Source: Paralcaligenes sp. KSB-10 (GTDB taxonomy: Bacteria > Pseudomonadota > Gammaproteobacteria > Burkholderiales > Burkholderiaceae_B). Taken from it: a stretch of DNA of 64,000 nucleotides. The position numbers and the translations under genes were made by a program. The notes under the pieces were generated by a model. It saw only the letters and a program-made list of their open reading frames with translations. It searched no databases and was not told where the DNA came from. Every line of letters starts with the position of its first letter. Within the stretch, counting starts at the first letter, position 1. The stretch lies in assembly GCF_021266465.1 (NCBI RefSeq), contig NZ_CP089848.1, forward strand, positions 620,001 through 684,000, written 5' to 3'. This document shows positions 26,093 to 36,770 of the stretch, in pieces.

Positions 26093-26647
26093 TTAGCCGC
26101 CCAGGGCTTTCATCACCTGATCGGTGATGTCCACTTTGGGGCTGACCGTAACTGCGTCTTGAACGATCAGGTCGTACCCTTGGGTTTCGGCAATTTTCTT
26201 GATGGCGGCATCGGCTTTTTCAACAATGCTGGAGAACTCTTCATTGCGCCGGCGATTGAAGTCTTCCTGAAACTCGCGACGCTTGCGCTGCAGATCGGAA
26301 TCCATGTCGGCCAGTTTCCGCTGGCGCTTCACGCGCTCGGATTCGGACAGTACAGGGGCATCTTTATCGAGTTTTTGTGCCTGGGCACGCAAATTGTTGG
26401 CCAGGCGCTGCAGCTCCGCGTCGCGGCTTTTGAATTCGGCTTCAATTTTAGCTTGCGCCGCTTTGGCAGGCTTGGAGTCACGAAGAATTTTTTCAGTGCT
26501 GACAAAACCGATTTTGGTTGCCTGGGCATATACCGGGGTAGCAATGGCACAAGCCGCACCCAAGGCCACCGCTAAAACAAAAGCGCGATTGCCGCGACGG
26601 ACACCCTGGGTTAAAGCTGAAAGTTTTAAAGCGATTTGAGACTTCAT
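26093..26647 (-). CDS. skp: Periplasmic chaperone Skp/OmpH
   Basis: A 184-residue exported protein. A signal peptide (hydrophobic core about residues 24-38, cleavage after PVYA near 41) is followed by the Skp core IGFVSTEKILRDSKPAKAAQAKIEAEF. Long charged helices form the tentacles (residues about 65-150). Skp trimers hold unfolded outer-membrane proteins and hand them to BamA, encoded just upstream. ATG 26647 is used; an upstream in-frame TTG at 26665 adds six residues before it. Confidence 0.93.
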   Translation of the reverse strand: MKSQIALKLSALTQGVRRGNRAFVLAVALGAACAIATPVYAQATKIGFVSTEKILRDSKPAKAAQAKIEAEFKSRDAELQRLANNLRAQAQKLDKDAPVLSESERVKRQRKLADMDSDLQRKRREFQEDFNRRRNEEFSSIVEKADAAIKKIAETQGYDLIVQDAVTVSPKVDITDQVMKALGG

Positions 26648-26711
26648 GAAAAATCTACCTTGCAAAGGAGCAGAGAGATAAAAAAGCTATTGTGCCACTA
26701 AATGCGCGACA

Positions 26712-29048
26712 TCAAAAACCGGTTCCGATTTGAAATTGGAATGCCTGCTTGTTGTCGCCCTGTTTGGCATTGATTGCACGACCATACGACAACTGCAGAG
26801 GGCCCAGAGGCGATTGCCAGGACAAGCCTATGCCAGCGCCGTAACGCCATCCGCACGGATCTTCGACCGAATTGCTGATACCGGCGGTGCACGTCAGGCC
26901 ATTGCCATTGGACACCTTGCCCGCATCGGCGAAAAGGAACCAGCGCAGGGTGCGGTCGCGCGTTGCGCCCGGAAACGGCATATACAGCTGAACGTTGCCG
27001 ACAATACGCTTCGACCCCCCCAGATAATCGTTGGTTGCCGTGTCGCGCGGCCCGAGCGACGCCCCCTCGTAGCCGCGGACCGTGCCAATGCCGCCGGCGT
27101 ATACGTCTTTGATGACCGGGAAGGGTTTGCCGCCATAGCTCTTGCCCCAGTCGAACAGGCCGTTGAATGCCAGCGTGAAGCTGCGGCTTAGCGGTAAATA
27201 ATATTGCTGCTGGGCACTCAGCATGTAATAGCGCAAATCCATTGTGGATATATCACCCGACAGGCGCGTATAACTGCCCTTGGTGGGAGCGATGGCGCTG
27301 TCGCGCGTATCCTTGGACCATCCCAGATTGAAAATGAAAGAATTGGTCGTTTTGCCGTACTGATTGACAAAATCGACATAGGCTTGCGGCGGTGTATCGA
27401 GCAGATTGATACTGTTGTGCTCGAAGCTGACCCCGGTGAAGACACGGTCGAACTCGGAAATGGGTACCCCGAAGTTCAAGCCCGCGCCAATAGCGGTAAC
27501 CGCGTAAGTTCCTATGGTGTAGCTGGTCTCGTAAGGCGTGGTTCGGCGATAATACAAAGACGTGGTCTTGCTGATGCCGTCCTTCGTCCAGTACGGATTG
27601 GTATGCGACAACACGGCGGCCCGATTGGTTGCGCTGGTGTTGACCTGCAGCGACAAGGTGTTGCCGCTGCCGAATACGTTATCCTGGCTGATGCCGGCCG
27701 ATAGAATCAATTTATCGGTAGTGCCGTAACCTACACCCAGGTTGATGAGGCCGGTGGGCTTTTCCTTGACATCCACGTTAAGGTCGACCTGGTCGGGAGA
27801 ACCTGCGACCGGCGCGCTTTTAACATTGATATCGTTGAAATAGCCCAGCCGATCGATACGATCGCGCGAAGCCTTGATGCTGGTCGAGTCGTACCAGGCA
27901 GCTTCTTGCTGGCGCATTTCCCGACGTATGACTTCGTCGCGGGTACGGGTATTGCCGCCAATCTGAATGCGGCGTACGTACACTCGGCGCCCCGGATCCA
28001 CGTAAAAGGTAAGGTCGGCCTCGTGCTTTTCGCGATCCAGCACCGGATTCGGATTCACATTGGCAAACGCGTAACCCAGGCTGCCCAGATAATCGATGAT
28101 GGCTTTGGCTGTGGCGTTCGTTTTAGCTGCAGAAAAGGTTTCACCGCTCTTGGGTTGCACCAGCTTCTGGATTTTGTCATCCAGGCCCAGCAGGTTGCCG
28201 GCCAGCTTTACGCTGCGCAATTTGTATGGCTGGCCTTCATGAATGGTAAGCGTCACAAAGATATTGTGGCGATCGGGCGAAATCGAAACCTGGGGCGGTT
28301 CCGCGGAATACTCGAGATAGCCCCGATCGAGGTAGTACGAGCGCAGGCGTTCGACATCGCCTTCAAGCTTTTCTCGCGAGTATTTGTCGGTTCCGGTATA
28401 CCAGGTCATCATGCCTGGAGTAGTCATTTCCAGCTGATCGAGCAAAGTGCCTTGCGAAAAAGCCTTATTGCCGACAATCGTAATCTGGCGAATCTTGGCC
28501 AGATCACCTTCGAAGATATCGAAACTGACCCCTACCCGATTGCGTGGCAGGGGTGTAATGATGGGATTGACTTCGACGCCATATTTGCCTTTGGACAAAT
28601 ATTGCTGTTTGAGTTCGAACTCGGCGCGCTCGAGCTGCGACTGGTCAAATACACGACCTTCGCCGAAGCCGACCTGACTCAGGGATTTGGTAATGGACTT
28701 GGCGTCGAATTCATGCATGCCGTTGAACGATACTGAAGCAATAGTCGGCCGTTCCTTGACTGTCACAACCAGCACATTGCCCTGGGCATCGATTTTTACG
28801 TCGTCAAAAAAACCTGAGGCATACAGGCGCTGAATGGCTTCACTGGCTTCGGCCTCGGTAAATTGTTCGCCGACTTTGACCGGCAAATAGCTGAATACCG
28901 TACCGGCATCGACACGCTGTATGCCATCGACTCGAATATCGCGCACCACAAACGGAGAAAATGCGTTGGCGAGGCCTGGGACAAGCAAAGCCGCCAATAA
29001 AACAGGCAAGGCGCGCTTGTTAAAAGAGAAATTCCGGCGAAGCGACAT
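26712..29048 (-). CDS. bamA: Outer membrane protein assembly factor BamA
   Basis: A 778-residue outer-membrane insertase. The signal peptide ends at LANA near residue 29, five POTRA domains follow to about residue 425, and a 16-strand barrel fills the rest. The barrel carries the conserved loop-6 segment VRGYEGASLGPRD and ends with an aromatic residue (QFQIGTGF), the usual outer-membrane signal. The ATG at 29048 begins the signal peptide; an in-frame start at 29072 would add eight residues. It stands between rseP and skp, the standard order. Confidence 0.97.
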   Translation of the reverse strand: MSLRRNFSFNKRALPVLLAALLVPGLANAFSPFVVRDIRVDGIQRVDAGTVFSYLPVKVGEQFTEAEASEAIQRLYASGFFDDVKIDAQGNVLVVTVKERPTIASVSFNGMHEFDAKSITKSLSQVGFGEGRVFDQSQLERAEFELKQQYLSKGKYGVEVNPIITPLPRNRVGVSFDIFEGDLAKIRQITIVGNKAFSQGTLLDQLEMTTPGMMTWYTGTDKYSREKLEGDVERLRSYYLDRGYLEYSAEPPQVSISPDRHNIFVTLTIHEGQPYKLRSVKLAGNLLGLDDKIQKLVQPKSGETFSAAKTNATAKAIIDYLGSLGYAFANVNPNPVLDREKHEADLTFYVDPGRRVYVRRIQIGGNTRTRDEVIRREMRQQEAAWYDSTSIKASRDRIDRLGYFNDINVKSAPVAGSPDQVDLNVDVKEKPTGLINLGVGYGTTDKLILSAGISQDNVFGSGNTLSLQVNTSATNRAAVLSHTNPYWTKDGISKTTSLYYRRTTPYETSYTIGTYAVTAIGAGLNFGVPISEFDRVFTGVSFEHNSINLLDTPPQAYVDFVNQYGKTTNSFIFNLGWSKDTRDSAIAPTKGSYTRLSGDISTMDLRYYMLSAQQQYYLPLSRSFTLAFNGLFDWGKSYGGKPFPVIKDVYAGGIGTVRGYEGASLGPRDTATNDYLGGSKRIVGNVQLYMPFPGATRDRTLRWFLFADAGKVSNGNGLTCTAGISNSVEDPCGWRYGAGIGLSWQSPLGPLQLSYGRAINAKQGDNKQAFQFQIGTGF

Positions 29049-29101
29049 CCTGGAGGATCCTTGGTCGATCAAATGGTGGAGGATTGTAAGGCAGAACGCC
29101 C

Positions 29102-30436
29102 CTAACTGAAAAGGCGGGAAAAATCATTAAAGAACGCCAGGCCCATCAGGGCCGCCAAGAAACCCAACCCTACACGCTGCCCAGTTTCCAGCCATTTCTC
29201 CGGAACAGGCTTGCCCCGCACGATTTCGAGCAGGTAATACATCAGGTGTCCACCATCGAGCATGGGGATTGGTAACAAATTCAGCACTCCGATACTAACA
29301 CTGATCAAAGCCAGAAAACCGACATAGGCCGCCAGCCCGATGCGGGCAGTCTGGCCGGCATAATCGGCAATTGTGACCGGCCCGCTCACATTGCGCAATG
29401 AAACCTGGCCCATCACCATGCGCCCCATCATTTTCAGGGAAAACCAAGCGGTTTCCGCTGTACGGGCCACTCCACGCTGCACACTGTCGAGCAGCCCGTA
29501 GCGTACCGTGACCATGGGAAAATCAGCCCCTAATAATACGCCAATACGGCCAACTTTTTTTCCGCCGGAAGCGGTTTCCGATCGAGGCGTGATGGCCAGT
29601 GTGAGGCGTGCCCCCGCACGATCCACAGTCATGTTCAGGGTATCGTTGGCGTGATCCTGGATTTCCCGCACCACGGCATCGGCGGAAGGGTTTTGTGTGG
29701 CCCCCACCGCCAGCACGATATCGCCTGCCTGCAATCCCGCCGCTGCCCCCGCGCTACCTTCGATAACCTGTGTAACAATCGGTTTGGGCGCAGCCAGGCC
29801 AAGCCCTGCCTCGGCCATCAAGTCCGGGTTTTCGGCATTGATTTTACCGGCGTTCAATCGCAGGATCCGTTCATGCCGCATGCCGTCCCGGGCATCTACC
29901 GACAACTTCGCCTGGCCGCCCGAAGTAAGCACATCGAGCAGTCGCCAGCGCACTTCGTTCCAGGACTGTACCGCGACATCGTTGACACGCGCAATACGAT
30001 CGCCGCCTTCAAGGCCAGCCTGCGCGGCGGCCGTATTGGGGGCGGGCGGGGCCAGGATCGCCGCAGGCTCACGAACGCCGGCCAGGCTCAGCAAGGCATA
30101 CAACACCGCGGCGAGCAGCAAATTGGCTACCGGCCCGGCCAGGACAATGGCAAAACGTTGGGCCACGTTCTTGCGATTGAACGCCTGGCTGGCTTCATCG
30201 GTGCTTGCGCCGGGCACAGGATCGTCCAGCATCTTGACATAACCGCCCAGGGGAATCGCCGACAGGGCCCACTCCGTGCCGTTGCGGTCAACGCGCTTGG
30301 CAAGCACCTTGCCAAAGCCAACCGAAAAGCGCAGCACCTTCACGCCGCAGCGGCGGGCGACCCAGTAATGGCCCAGCTCGTGAAACGTAATCAAAACCCC
30401 CAAGGCGAGGGCGAAAGCAAGCAAAGTAAATAGCAT
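29102..30436 (-). CDS. rseP: Site-2 membrane metalloprotease RseP
   Basis: A 444-residue intramembrane protease that cleaves anti-sigma factor RseA in the envelope-stress pathway. The zinc motif HELGH is at residues 19-23 in the first membrane helix, and the third ligand lies in NLLPIPMLDGGHLMYYLLE near the C-terminus. Two PDZ domains (residues about 115-290) are recognisable from GGDRIARVND and AGDIVLAVG. The substrate is not in this window. It is placed between dxr and bamA, 18 and 53 bp away. Confidence 0.95.
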   Translation of the reverse strand: MLFTLLAFALALGVLITFHELGHYWVARRCGVKVLRFSVGFGKVLAKRVDRNGTEWALSAIPLGGYVKMLDDPVPGASTDEASQAFNRKNVAQRFAIVLAGPVANLLLAAVLYALLSLAGVREPAAILAPPAPNTAAAQAGLEGGDRIARVNDVAVQSWNEVRWRLLDVLTSGGQAKLSVDARDGMRHERILRLNAGKINAENPDLMAEAGLGLAAPKPIVTQVIEGSAGAAAGLQAGDIVLAVGATQNPSADAVVREIQDHANDTLNMTVDRAGARLTLAITPRSETASGGKKVGRIGVLLGADFPMVTVRYGLLDSVQRGVARTAETAWFSLKMMGRMVMGQVSLRNVSGPVTIADYAGQTARIGLAAYVGFLALISVSIGVLNLLPIPMLDGGHLMYYLLEIVRGKPVPEKWLETGQRVGLGFLAALMGLAFFNDFSRLFS

Positions 30437-30454
30437 GGTGTTCCTGGGCAGGCC

Positions 30455-31654
30455 TTATTTTACATGGCATAACTGCGACGCAAACGAGCGGGCTTCGGCA
30501 TCAAACGCCAGCACTTCTTCAAGCGAATCCAGGCTTGAGCCGACTTGGCCCGCCATACGGTCCAGACACCCTTCAATAATGTGGGATATTTCGGTATAGC
30601 GGATTTTTTGTTTCAGAAAACAGTCGACGGCGATCTCATTGGCGGCGTTCAAGGCCACGCACGCCGTCTGGCCCGCCCCAAGCGCCTCGAAAGACAGCCT
30701 CAAACAAGGGAATCGTTCCAGATCGGGCTGTTCGAAATCAAGCCGGCCCAAAGCGGTCAAGGCCAACAGCCCCACTCCACTGGTGATGCGTTCCGGAAAT
30801 CCCAGGCCATAGGCGATAGGCGTGCGCATATCGGGCTGCCCGAGCTGTGCCAGGATGGAGCCATCTTCATACTCCACCATGGAGTGGACCATGCTTTGCG
30901 GATGGATAACCACCTGTATGCGATCGACCGGCATGGCAAACAGCCAGTGTGCCTCGATGACCTCAAGCCCTTTGTTCAGCATTGTGGCAGAATCGACGGA
31001 AATCTTGCGCCCCATGCTCCAGTTCGGATGAGCGCAGGCCTGATCGGGCGTTACATCGTGAAGTTGCTCGAGCAATGTCGTCCGGAATGGCCCTCCGGAG
31101 GCCGTCAGCAGCAAACGCCGGACGCCTTTGGCCGGTTGCACGCCGACATCGGCTCGGCCGCCATGCGGCAGGCACTGGAAGATGGCGTTGTGCTCGCTGT
31201 CGATAGGCAACAACTCGGCGCCATGGTCGCGAACGGTTTTCATGAACAGGCTTCCTGCCGCCACCAGCGCCTCTTTATTGGCCAGCAGCAGCCGTTTGCC
31301 GGCTCGCGCCGCCGCCAAGGCCGCGGGCAAGCCCGCCGCGCCCACAATGGCGGCCATGACGGTCGTAACCTCCGGATCTGCCGCGCTTGCCGCAAGAGCA
31401 TCGGCTCCGATCCGGATTTCGGGCAATTTCCGGCCTGATGGCCAGGCCAGCATAAAACGCTGACGGGCCGGCTCGTCGGGCACGATGACAACGGCGGCCT
31501 GCGTTGCCCAGGCCTGGGCAGCCAGTTGCTCGATCCGGCTATGCGCGCTCAAGGCATAGACCGACAGCGTGTCGGGATGACGCGCGATTACATCAAGCGT
31601 ATTGACGCCGATCGATCCGGTCGAACCCAGTACGCACACACGCTGGAACTTCAT
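30455..31654 (-). CDS. dxr: 1-deoxy-D-xylulose-5-phosphate reductoisomerase
   Basis: A 399-residue NADPH enzyme, the committed step of the methylerythritol phosphate isoprenoid pathway. The NADPH-binding [13 protein letters not shown] is at the N-terminus. The catalytic metal and substrate blocks [26 protein letters not shown] and [25 protein letters not shown] are intact. ATG 31654 overlaps the cdsA stop by four bases; the in-frame GTG at 31663 is less likely. Confidence 0.97.
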   Translation of the reverse strand: MKFQRVCVLGSTGSIGVNTLDVIARHPDTLSVYALSAHSRIEQLAAQAWATQAAVVIVPDEPARQRFMLAWPSGRKLPEIRIGADALAASAADPEVTTVMAAIVGAAGLPAALAAARAGKRLLLANKEALVAAGSLFMKTVRDHGAELLPIDSEHNAIFQCLPHGGRADVGVQPAKGVRRLLLTASGGPFRTTLLEQLHDVTPDQACAHPNWSMGRKISVDSATMLNKGLEVIEAHWLFAMPVDRIQVVIHPQSMVHSMVEYEDGSILAQLGQPDMRTPIAYGLGFPERITSGVGLLALTALGRLDFEQPDLERFPCLRLSFEALGAGQTACVALNAANEIAVDCFLKQKIRYTEISHIIEGCLDRMAGQVGSSLDSLEEVLAFDAEARSFASQLCHVK

Positions 31655-32514
31655 GAGAACCACGCTCCGGTTAATAATAGTGCAATCGGCGCAACCGGCA
31701 ACAAAGCGTCGAGCCGGTCATAGACTCCGCCGTGGCCGGGCAGCAACTGGCTGGAATCCTTTACCCCTGTTCGCCGCTTCAGCAGCGACTCGAACAAATC
31801 GCCGATAATCGACAGCGCCGCCAGGAACGCCGCCAGGAAGGCCACACCCCACCAGGACCAATGCTGCATCAGCGCGGCCCCGAAACTGCCTTCCCGGTAA
31901 CTGCTCAGCATTACCCACAGCATACTCGCTATAACTCCACCCAAGGCGCCCTCCCAGGTCTTGCCCGGACTCACTCGGGGCGCCAGTTTATGGCGCCCGA
32001 GCGCCTTTCCGGCAAAATAGGCTCCAATATCGGCAAACCAGATCATGGCCAGCAAAGAGACCAGGAACCAGGCTCCGTGGGTGAGAAAGAGTTGAACCAG
32101 GGCGCCCCACGCGGCAGCGACGGCAAACACGGCAAATGCACTCAGACAAATGCTGCCTCGCCTGCTTGACGAATCGCCCTGTATAACGATGGCGGTCGCG
32201 CCCAGGACCCAGATCGCTCCTACCAGGGGCATTATCCAGCGATTCAGGCCGTGTTGAACGTCGATAGCCCAGCGGGCAGGAGCAAGGGCGAGCCATTGGT
32301 CCGCCAGTGCGCACATGGCAAGCGCCATCACAAAGGCTATAACAGGCGGTGCAAGGCTGCGTTGGGCAGGCCACGTAAGGCGCAGCCATTCCCACAGGGC
32401 GCAGGCGGCCGCAAGGGTCAGGAGCAGCACCAAAGGCCACGGACTGCGAACCAGCACAGCCCCCAGCAATACCGCCAACAGCACAATTGCGGTGATTACT
32501 CTCTGCCTCAGCAT
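31651..32514 (-). CDS. cdsA: Phosphatidate cytidylyltransferase
   Basis: A 287-residue inner-membrane enzyme that makes CDP-diacylglycerol from phosphatidate and CTP for all phospholipids. About eight membrane helices are visible. The family signature is at the C-terminus ([38 protein letters not shown]), including the catalytic acidic residues. It lies 9 bp after uppS and overlaps dxr by four bases. Confidence 0.96.
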   Translation of the reverse strand: MLRQRVITAIVLLAVLLGAVLVRSPWPLVLLLTLAAACALWEWLRLTWPAQRSLAPPVIAFVMALAMCALADQWLALAPARWAIDVQHGLNRWIMPLVGAIWVLGATAIVIQGDSSSRRGSICLSAFAVFAVAAAWGALVQLFLTHGAWFLVSLLAMIWFADIGAYFAGKALGRHKLAPRVSPGKTWEGALGGVIASMLWVMLSSYREGSFGAALMQHWSWWGVAFLAAFLAALSIIGDLFESLLKRRTGVKDSSQLLPGHGGVYDRLDALLPVAPIALLLTGAWFS

Positions 32515-32523
32515 GAGGGCCCC

Positions 32524-33285
32524 CTATTTATTGTTTTCGGCAAGTTGCGCACTGGTGCGCCCGAACCGGCGCTCACGCGTCCGGTACCATTCAAACGCCC
32601 TATCGATTTCCTCCGCCCCGAAGTCGGGCCAGTAGTCATCCGAAAAATACAGCTCGGTATAAGCAAGCTGCCAAACCAGAAAATTGGAAATGCGCTGCTC
32701 CCCACCGGTACGTATGAACAAGTCCGGCTCGGGCGCCCACGACATGGACAGGTATTCGCCGAACAGGGATTCGTCTATCGCCTGCGGCTGCCCGGCCAGC
32801 GCCGGGCGATCACGCAGCAAGGCATGCATGGCCTGGAGAATGTCCCAACGCCCGCCGTAGTTGGCGGCAATAGTCAGGTTCAGCGTCGAATTATGAGCAG
32901 TGCGCTCTTCGGCCGCATGGATCAGGCTTTGCAGCTTGGGCTCGAAAGCGGACAAATCGCCAATTACCCGCAAGCGCACGCCCTGCCCTTCAAGCTTGGC
33001 AACTTCTTTTTCCAGCGTCTGTATGAACAGGCGCATGAGCAGCGAGACTTCTTCTTTGGGGCGCCGCCAGTTTTCGGAGCTGAAGGCGAACAGCGTCAGG
33101 TACTCGACGCCGCGTTTGCCGCAGGCCTCGACCACGCGCCGCACGGCCTGCACACCGCGAGCGTGTCCGGCCGTGCGCGGTAAAAAACGCTTGGTAGCCC
33201 AGCGGCCGTTTCCGTCCATGATCACAGCCAGATGCCGAGGTACCTCGGCACTCCTGGGTATGGATAATGTGGAACTGGTCAACAT
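32524..33285 (-). CDS. uppS: Undecaprenyl diphosphate synthase
   Basis: A 253-residue cis-prenyltransferase that builds the C55 lipid carrier for cell wall and O-antigen. The catalytic Asp24 lies in IMDGNGRWA. Other family blocks are [64 protein letters not shown] and WPDF. ATG 33285 is taken as start because homology begins soon after; in-frame ATG 33315 overlaps frr and is less likely. Confidence 0.96.
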   Translation of the reverse strand: MLTSSTLSIPRSAEVPRHLAVIMDGNGRWATKRFLPRTAGHARGVQAVRRVVEACGKRGVEYLTLFAFSSENWRRPKEEVSLLMRLFIQTLEKEVAKLEGQGVRLRVIGDLSAFEPKLQSLIHAAEERTAHNSTLNLTIAANYGGRWDILQAMHALLRDRPALAGQPQAIDESLFGEYLSMSWAPEPDLFIRTGGEQRISNFLVWQLAYTELYFSDDYWPDFGAEEIDRAFEWYRTRERRFGRTSAQLAENNK

Positions 33286-33311
33286 GCTTGCAGGCGATAG
33301 GCGACGGGAGA

Positions 33312-33872
33312 TCAAACCGTCATGATCTCGGCTTCTTTCTGTGCCACCAGCTTGTCGATCTCGGCCACATTGCGATCGGTCAGCTTTTGTATGTCGTCCT
33401 GGGCACGACGTTCGTCGTCTTCCGATATCTCTTTGTCTTTGACCAGTTTTTTGAGCGTTTCATTGGCATCGCGGCGCAAATTGCGCACGGCGATCTTGGT
33501 GTCTTCGCCTTCGGTGCGCACCACCTTGGTCAGGTCGCGGCGACGCTCTTCGGTCAGGGCAGGCATGGGGACGCGAATATTGTCGCCCATGGCCTGAGGA
33601 TTCAGGCCCAGATCGGAGTCGCGTATCGCCTTTTCAATCAGGGCTGTCATTTTCTTTTCCCAGGCCTGCACGTTGATCGTGCGCGCATCGACCAGGTTGA
33701 CATTGGCAACTTGGCTGATGGGTACCGGGGAGCCGTAATACTCGACCATAACGTGATCCAGTATGCCTGCGTGTGCCCGGCCCGTACGAATTTTCGACAG
33801 GCTGATCTTGAGCGTATCAAGTGATTTCGCCATACGTGATTCAGCCGATTTCCTGACCTCTGCAACACTCAT
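33312..33872 (-). CDS. frr: Ribosome recycling factor
   Basis: A 186-residue protein that, with EF-G, splits the post-termination ribosome. Family blocks are [30 protein letters not shown] and [17 protein letters not shown], with a C-terminal helix of the three-helix bundle ([25 protein letters not shown]). It lies 13 bp after pyrH. Confidence 0.97.
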   Translation of the reverse strand: MSVAEVRKSAESRMAKSLDTLKISLSKIRTGRAHAGILDHVMVEYYGSPVPISQVANVNLVDARTINVQAWEKKMTALIEKAIRDSDLGLNPQAMGDNIRVPMPALTEERRRDLTKVVRTEGEDTKIAVRNLRRDANETLKKLVKDKEISEDDERRAQDDIQKLTDRNVAEIDKLVAQKEAEIMTV

Positions 33873-33885
33873 TGCAATTCCTTTA

Positions 33886-34602
33886 TCAAACGTGAACTAA
33901 GGTGCCCTCGTCTTCGCCGCAAACAGCGCGCTTGAGCGCACCCAGCTTATTGATCGAGAATACTTTAATTGGTAATTTTTGATCGCGGCACAAGGCAAAC
34001 GCGGTCGCATCCATCACCTCGAGGCGACGCACAATCGCTTCATCGAAGCTGATCCGGGCGTAGCGGGTCGCACTGGGATCCTTGTTGGGGTCGGCACTGT
34101 ATATGCCATCGACCTTGGTTGCTTTCAAGACAATTTCGGCACCGATTTCGGCACCGCGCAACGCAGCGGCGGTATCGGTGGTAAAAAACGGATTGCCGGT
34201 GCCGGCCGCGAACACCACCACCTTGCCTTCTTCGAGGTAGCGCAAGGCCTTGGGGCGTATATAGGGTTCGACCACCTGATCGATATTCAAGGCCGACTGC
34301 ACCCGGGTATCGATGCCGCGGTGCTTGAGCGCGTCTTGCAATGCCAGGGAATTCATGACAGTGGCCATCATTCCCATGTAGTCGGCAGTGGCACGATCCA
34401 TGCCTTGAGCGCCTGGGGCCACGCCACGAAAGATATTTCCGCCGCCTATGACGATTGCCAGTTCGACACCCAGCGTGGCGACTTCGGCGATTTCTTCGGT
34501 CATGCGCAGGATAGTCGAGCGGTTGATCCCGAAAGCATCCTCTCCCATCAGCGCCTCGCCGGAAAGCTTGAGAAGAACACGCTTATACGCTCTGGTGGTC
34601 AT
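33886..34602 (-). CDS. pyrH: UMP kinase
   Basis: A 238-residue amino-acid-kinase-fold enzyme that makes UDP from UMP, hexameric and GTP-activated in relatives. The blocks [41 protein letters not shown] and [17 protein letters not shown] are diagnostic. It lies between tsf and frr. The 97-bp tsf-pyrH gap holds a hairpin. Confidence 0.97.
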   Translation of the reverse strand: MTTRAYKRVLLKLSGEALMGEDAFGINRSTILRMTEEIAEVATLGVELAIVIGGGNIFRGVAPGAQGMDRATADYMGMMATVMNSLALQDALKHRGIDTRVQSALNIDQVVEPYIRPKALRYLEEGKVVVFAAGTGNPFFTTDTAAALRGAEIGAEIVLKATKVDGIYSADPNKDPSATRYARISFDEAIVRRLEVMDATAFALCRDQKLPIKVFSINKLGALKRAVCGEDEGTLVHV

Positions 34603-34647
34603 AGATAGTATCCCGGTTAAACAAACAATCCAACGAAAGTGTAAGTC

Positions 34648-34681
34648 AGAGTTGGATTATGCGTCAGCAGAACCCAACTCT
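34648..34681 (-). promoter_or_regulatory. Intercistronic hairpin between tsf and pyrH
   Basis: A perfect 8-bp stem, AGAGTTGG (34648-34655) and CCAACTCT (34674-34681), with an 18-nt loop, starts 18 nt past the tsf stop. No T-run follows on the minus strand. It may stabilise the mRNA or cause partial termination before pyrH. Confidence 0.45.
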
Positions 34682-34699
34682 TTGTTGCTTAATATTGCA

Positions 34700-35578
34700 T
34701 TAAGCAGCGCCAGCGGCGGCAGCGGCCACTTCAGCAGCGAAATCGTCGGTCTTTTTCTCGATCCCTTCGCCCACGACATACAGTGCGAATTGATTGATTG
34801 AAGCGCCCTTTTCTTTCAGCATCTGAGCGACAGTCTGTTTGTCGTTTTTAACGAATGGCTGCGACAGCAAAGTGACTTCCTTGAGGAATTTCTGCACAGA
34901 ACCCTCAACCATCTTGGCCACGATTTCGGCAGGCTTGCCCGATTCTGCCGCCTTCTGTTCGGCCACCGAGCGCTCCGTGGCGATATCGGCGGCGGCAACA
35001 CCGCTGACGTCAAGGGCGCGGGGCTTGGTAGCCGCAATGTGCATGGCCAGGTCTTTGCCGATCTCTTCGGTGCCGGAAAATTCGACGAGCACTCCGATTT
35101 TGCCGCTGTGGACATAACTGGCCAGTTGCTTGTCGGTGGCAATGCGGTGGAAACGGCGCACCGAGATATTCTCGCCAATCTTGCCGATCAGGGCGGTACG
35201 AGTCGATTCGACCGTGCCTTCCCCCATGGGCAAAGCGCTCAGGGCGGCGACATCGGCGGGGTTTTGCGTAGTAGCCAGCTGGGCCAGTTGCTTGATGAAA
35301 TTGACGAAATCATCGTTTTTAGCGACGAAATCGGTTTCGCAATTGACTTCGATAACCGTGCCTTGCTTGGCATCGGGAGCGATGTACAGACCTATCAGGC
35401 CTTCGGCGGTCACACGGCTTGCCGCTTTGCTGGCCTTGTTGCCCAATTTGACACGGAGCAGCTCTTCTGCACGAGCCAAATCGCCGTCAGCTTCAGTCAG
35501 TGCCTTCTTGCACTCCATCATGGGCGCGTCGGTCTTTTCACGCAATTCTTTAACCATCGATGCGGTAATTTGAGCCAC
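34700..35578 (-). CDS. tsf: Elongation factor Ts, GTG start
   Basis: A 292-residue guanine-nucleotide exchange factor for EF-Tu. The N-terminal block [31 protein letters not shown] includes the [11 protein letters not shown]-Tu contact. [14 protein letters not shown] is also conserved. The start is a GTG at 35578, placed by homology and by a GGAG ribosome site six bases upstream; no ATG gives a sensible start there. It follows rpsB after a gap with strong hairpins. Confidence 0.95.
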   Translation of the reverse strand: MAQITASMVKELREKTDAPMMECKKALTEADGDLARAEELLRVKLGNKASKAASRVTAEGLIGLYIAPDAKQGTVIEVNCETDFVAKNDDFVNFIKQLAQLATTQNPADVAALSALPMGEGTVESTRTALIGKIGENISVRRFHRIATDKQLASYVHSGKIGVLVEFSGTEEIGKDLAMHIAATKPRALDVSGVAAADIATERSVAEQKAAESGKPAEIVAKMVEGSVQKFLKEVTLLSQPFVKNDKQTVAQMLKEKGASINQFALYVVGEGIEKKTDDFAAEVAAAAAGAA

Positions 35579-35640
35579 TATTTTCTCCAATTCACTAAAA
35601 CTCGCCCCGGCCGGGCCGGGGCAAAAACACATGTCATGCC

Positions 35641-35667
35641 GCAGGCCCGTAGCAATCACGGGCCTGC
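35641..35667 (-). promoter_or_regulatory. Hairpin cluster between rpsB and tsf
   Basis: GCAGGCCCGT (35641-35650) and ACGGGCCTGC (35658-35667) form a perfect 10-bp stem with a 7-nt loop. A second GC-rich imperfect hairpin lies at 35671-35693, nearer the rpsB stop, and GCCCCGGCC/GGCCGGGGC lies at 35605-35623. A partial terminator between rpsB and tsf is known in E. coli; these hairpins are in the same place, but the T-rich tract is weak (GTTTTTG after the stem). Confidence 0.55.
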
Positions 35668-35700
35668 GGGTGCCGGGGCGTTTCGCCCGGGCACATGCAT

Positions 35701-36450
35701 TTACTCGCGTTCTTCGTTGACTTCGACGAACTCTTCGCTGCCTTCAGCGATTTCTTCGACCAGACCGTTCAGATTCTGTTCGCGGCCTTCGAGTACGGCA
35801 TCAGCCATTCCACGGGCGTACAGAGCGATAGCCTTGGCCGAGTCATCATTGCCTGGAATAATGTAATCGACGCCATCGGGCGAATGGTTGGTATCGACCA
35901 CTGCAACAACGGGGATACCCAAAGTCCGGGCTTCCGCCACGGCAATTTTGTGATAGCCGACGTCGATGATAAACAAGGCATCGGGCAATGTGTTCATGTC
36001 CTTGATGCCGCCGATGGCCTTGTTCAGCTTTTCCAGTTCCCGGTCGAACATGAGCGCTTCTTTCTTGCTCATGCGCTCGGTCGCGCCCTCAGCCAGCGCC
36101 GCTTCCATTTCCTTCAGGCGCTTTACCGAACTCTTGACGGTTTTGAAATTGGTCATCATGCCGCCAAGCCAACGGCTGTCGACAAAAGGCATGCCGCAAC
36201 GGGCTGCTTCCGCGGCAACCAATTCGCGCGCTGCGCGCTTGGTTCCCACAAACAGGACGCTGCCGCCGCGAGCGGCGATCTGGCGCACAAACTTGGTGGC
36301 CTCCTGAAACTTGGCAACGGTTTGTTCCAGGTTGACGATATGAATCTTGTTGCGATGGCCGAAAATGTAAGGGGCCATCTTGGGATTCCAATAACGGGTC
36401 TGGTGGCCAAAGTGCACACCAGCTTCCAGCATTTCACGCATTAAAGACAT
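35701..36450 (-). CDS. rpsB: Small ribosomal subunit protein uS2
   Basis: A 249-residue 30S protein. It starts [25 protein letters not shown], followed by [30 protein letters not shown] and [21 protein letters not shown] site precedes ATG 36450. It heads the supercluster. The 320-bp divergent gap to map holds its promoter and leader; I could not fix a convincing -35/-10 pair for it. An rpsB leader bound by S2 is known in gammaproteobacteria, but I cannot confirm one here. Confidence 0.97.
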   Translation of the reverse strand: MSLMREMLEAGVHFGHQTRYWNPKMAPYIFGHRNKIHIVNLEQTVAKFQEATKFVRQIAARGGSVLFVGTKRAARELVAAEAARCGMPFVDSRWLGGMMTNFKTVKSSVKRLKEMEAALAEGATERMSKKEALMFDRELEKLNKAIGGIKDMNTLPDALFIIDVGYHKIAVAEARTLGIPVVAVVDTNHSPDGVDYIIPGNDDSAKAIALYARGMADAVLEGREQNLNGLVEEIAEGSEEFVEVNEERE

Positions 36451-36708
36451 AGATTTCTCCAAGGGTTTAGTCTTGTGCCAGGCCAGTATTCGGTAAAATC
36501 AACCAAACACCCTATGTGGATGACAAGGCACGCGATTTTCGCAACTTTGGTTCATTGGGTTTGCATTGGAATTTTGCTGCTCGTTTCAGCTGTTCATCTC
36601 CATTGTTGGCCTCGGCATGCATCATCGCGCCGTTACAACAAGAAACACAAACAATAAAGCCGCAAACACTTCCAACTGCTCCCAACTACCCCATTGCTGC
36701 AGACAGTC

Positions 36709-36736
36709 TTCCTGTTTTTTCAGGAAAGCCTATAAT
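36709..36736 (+). promoter_or_regulatory. Candidate promoter and inverted repeat ahead of map
   Basis: A perfect -10 box TATAAT lies at 36731-36736, 35 nt before the map start. The expected -35 position is occupied by a perfect inverted repeat, TTCCTG (36709-36714) and CAGGAA (36721-36726), with a 6-nt T spacer. The -35 match itself is poor, so the promoter may need an activator or be controlled by a protein that binds the repeat. The remainder of the rpsB-map gap shows no gene. Confidence 0.45.
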
Positions 36737-36770
36737 TCTACTATCTTTAGCCCATCTTCTTCAAGCCACT

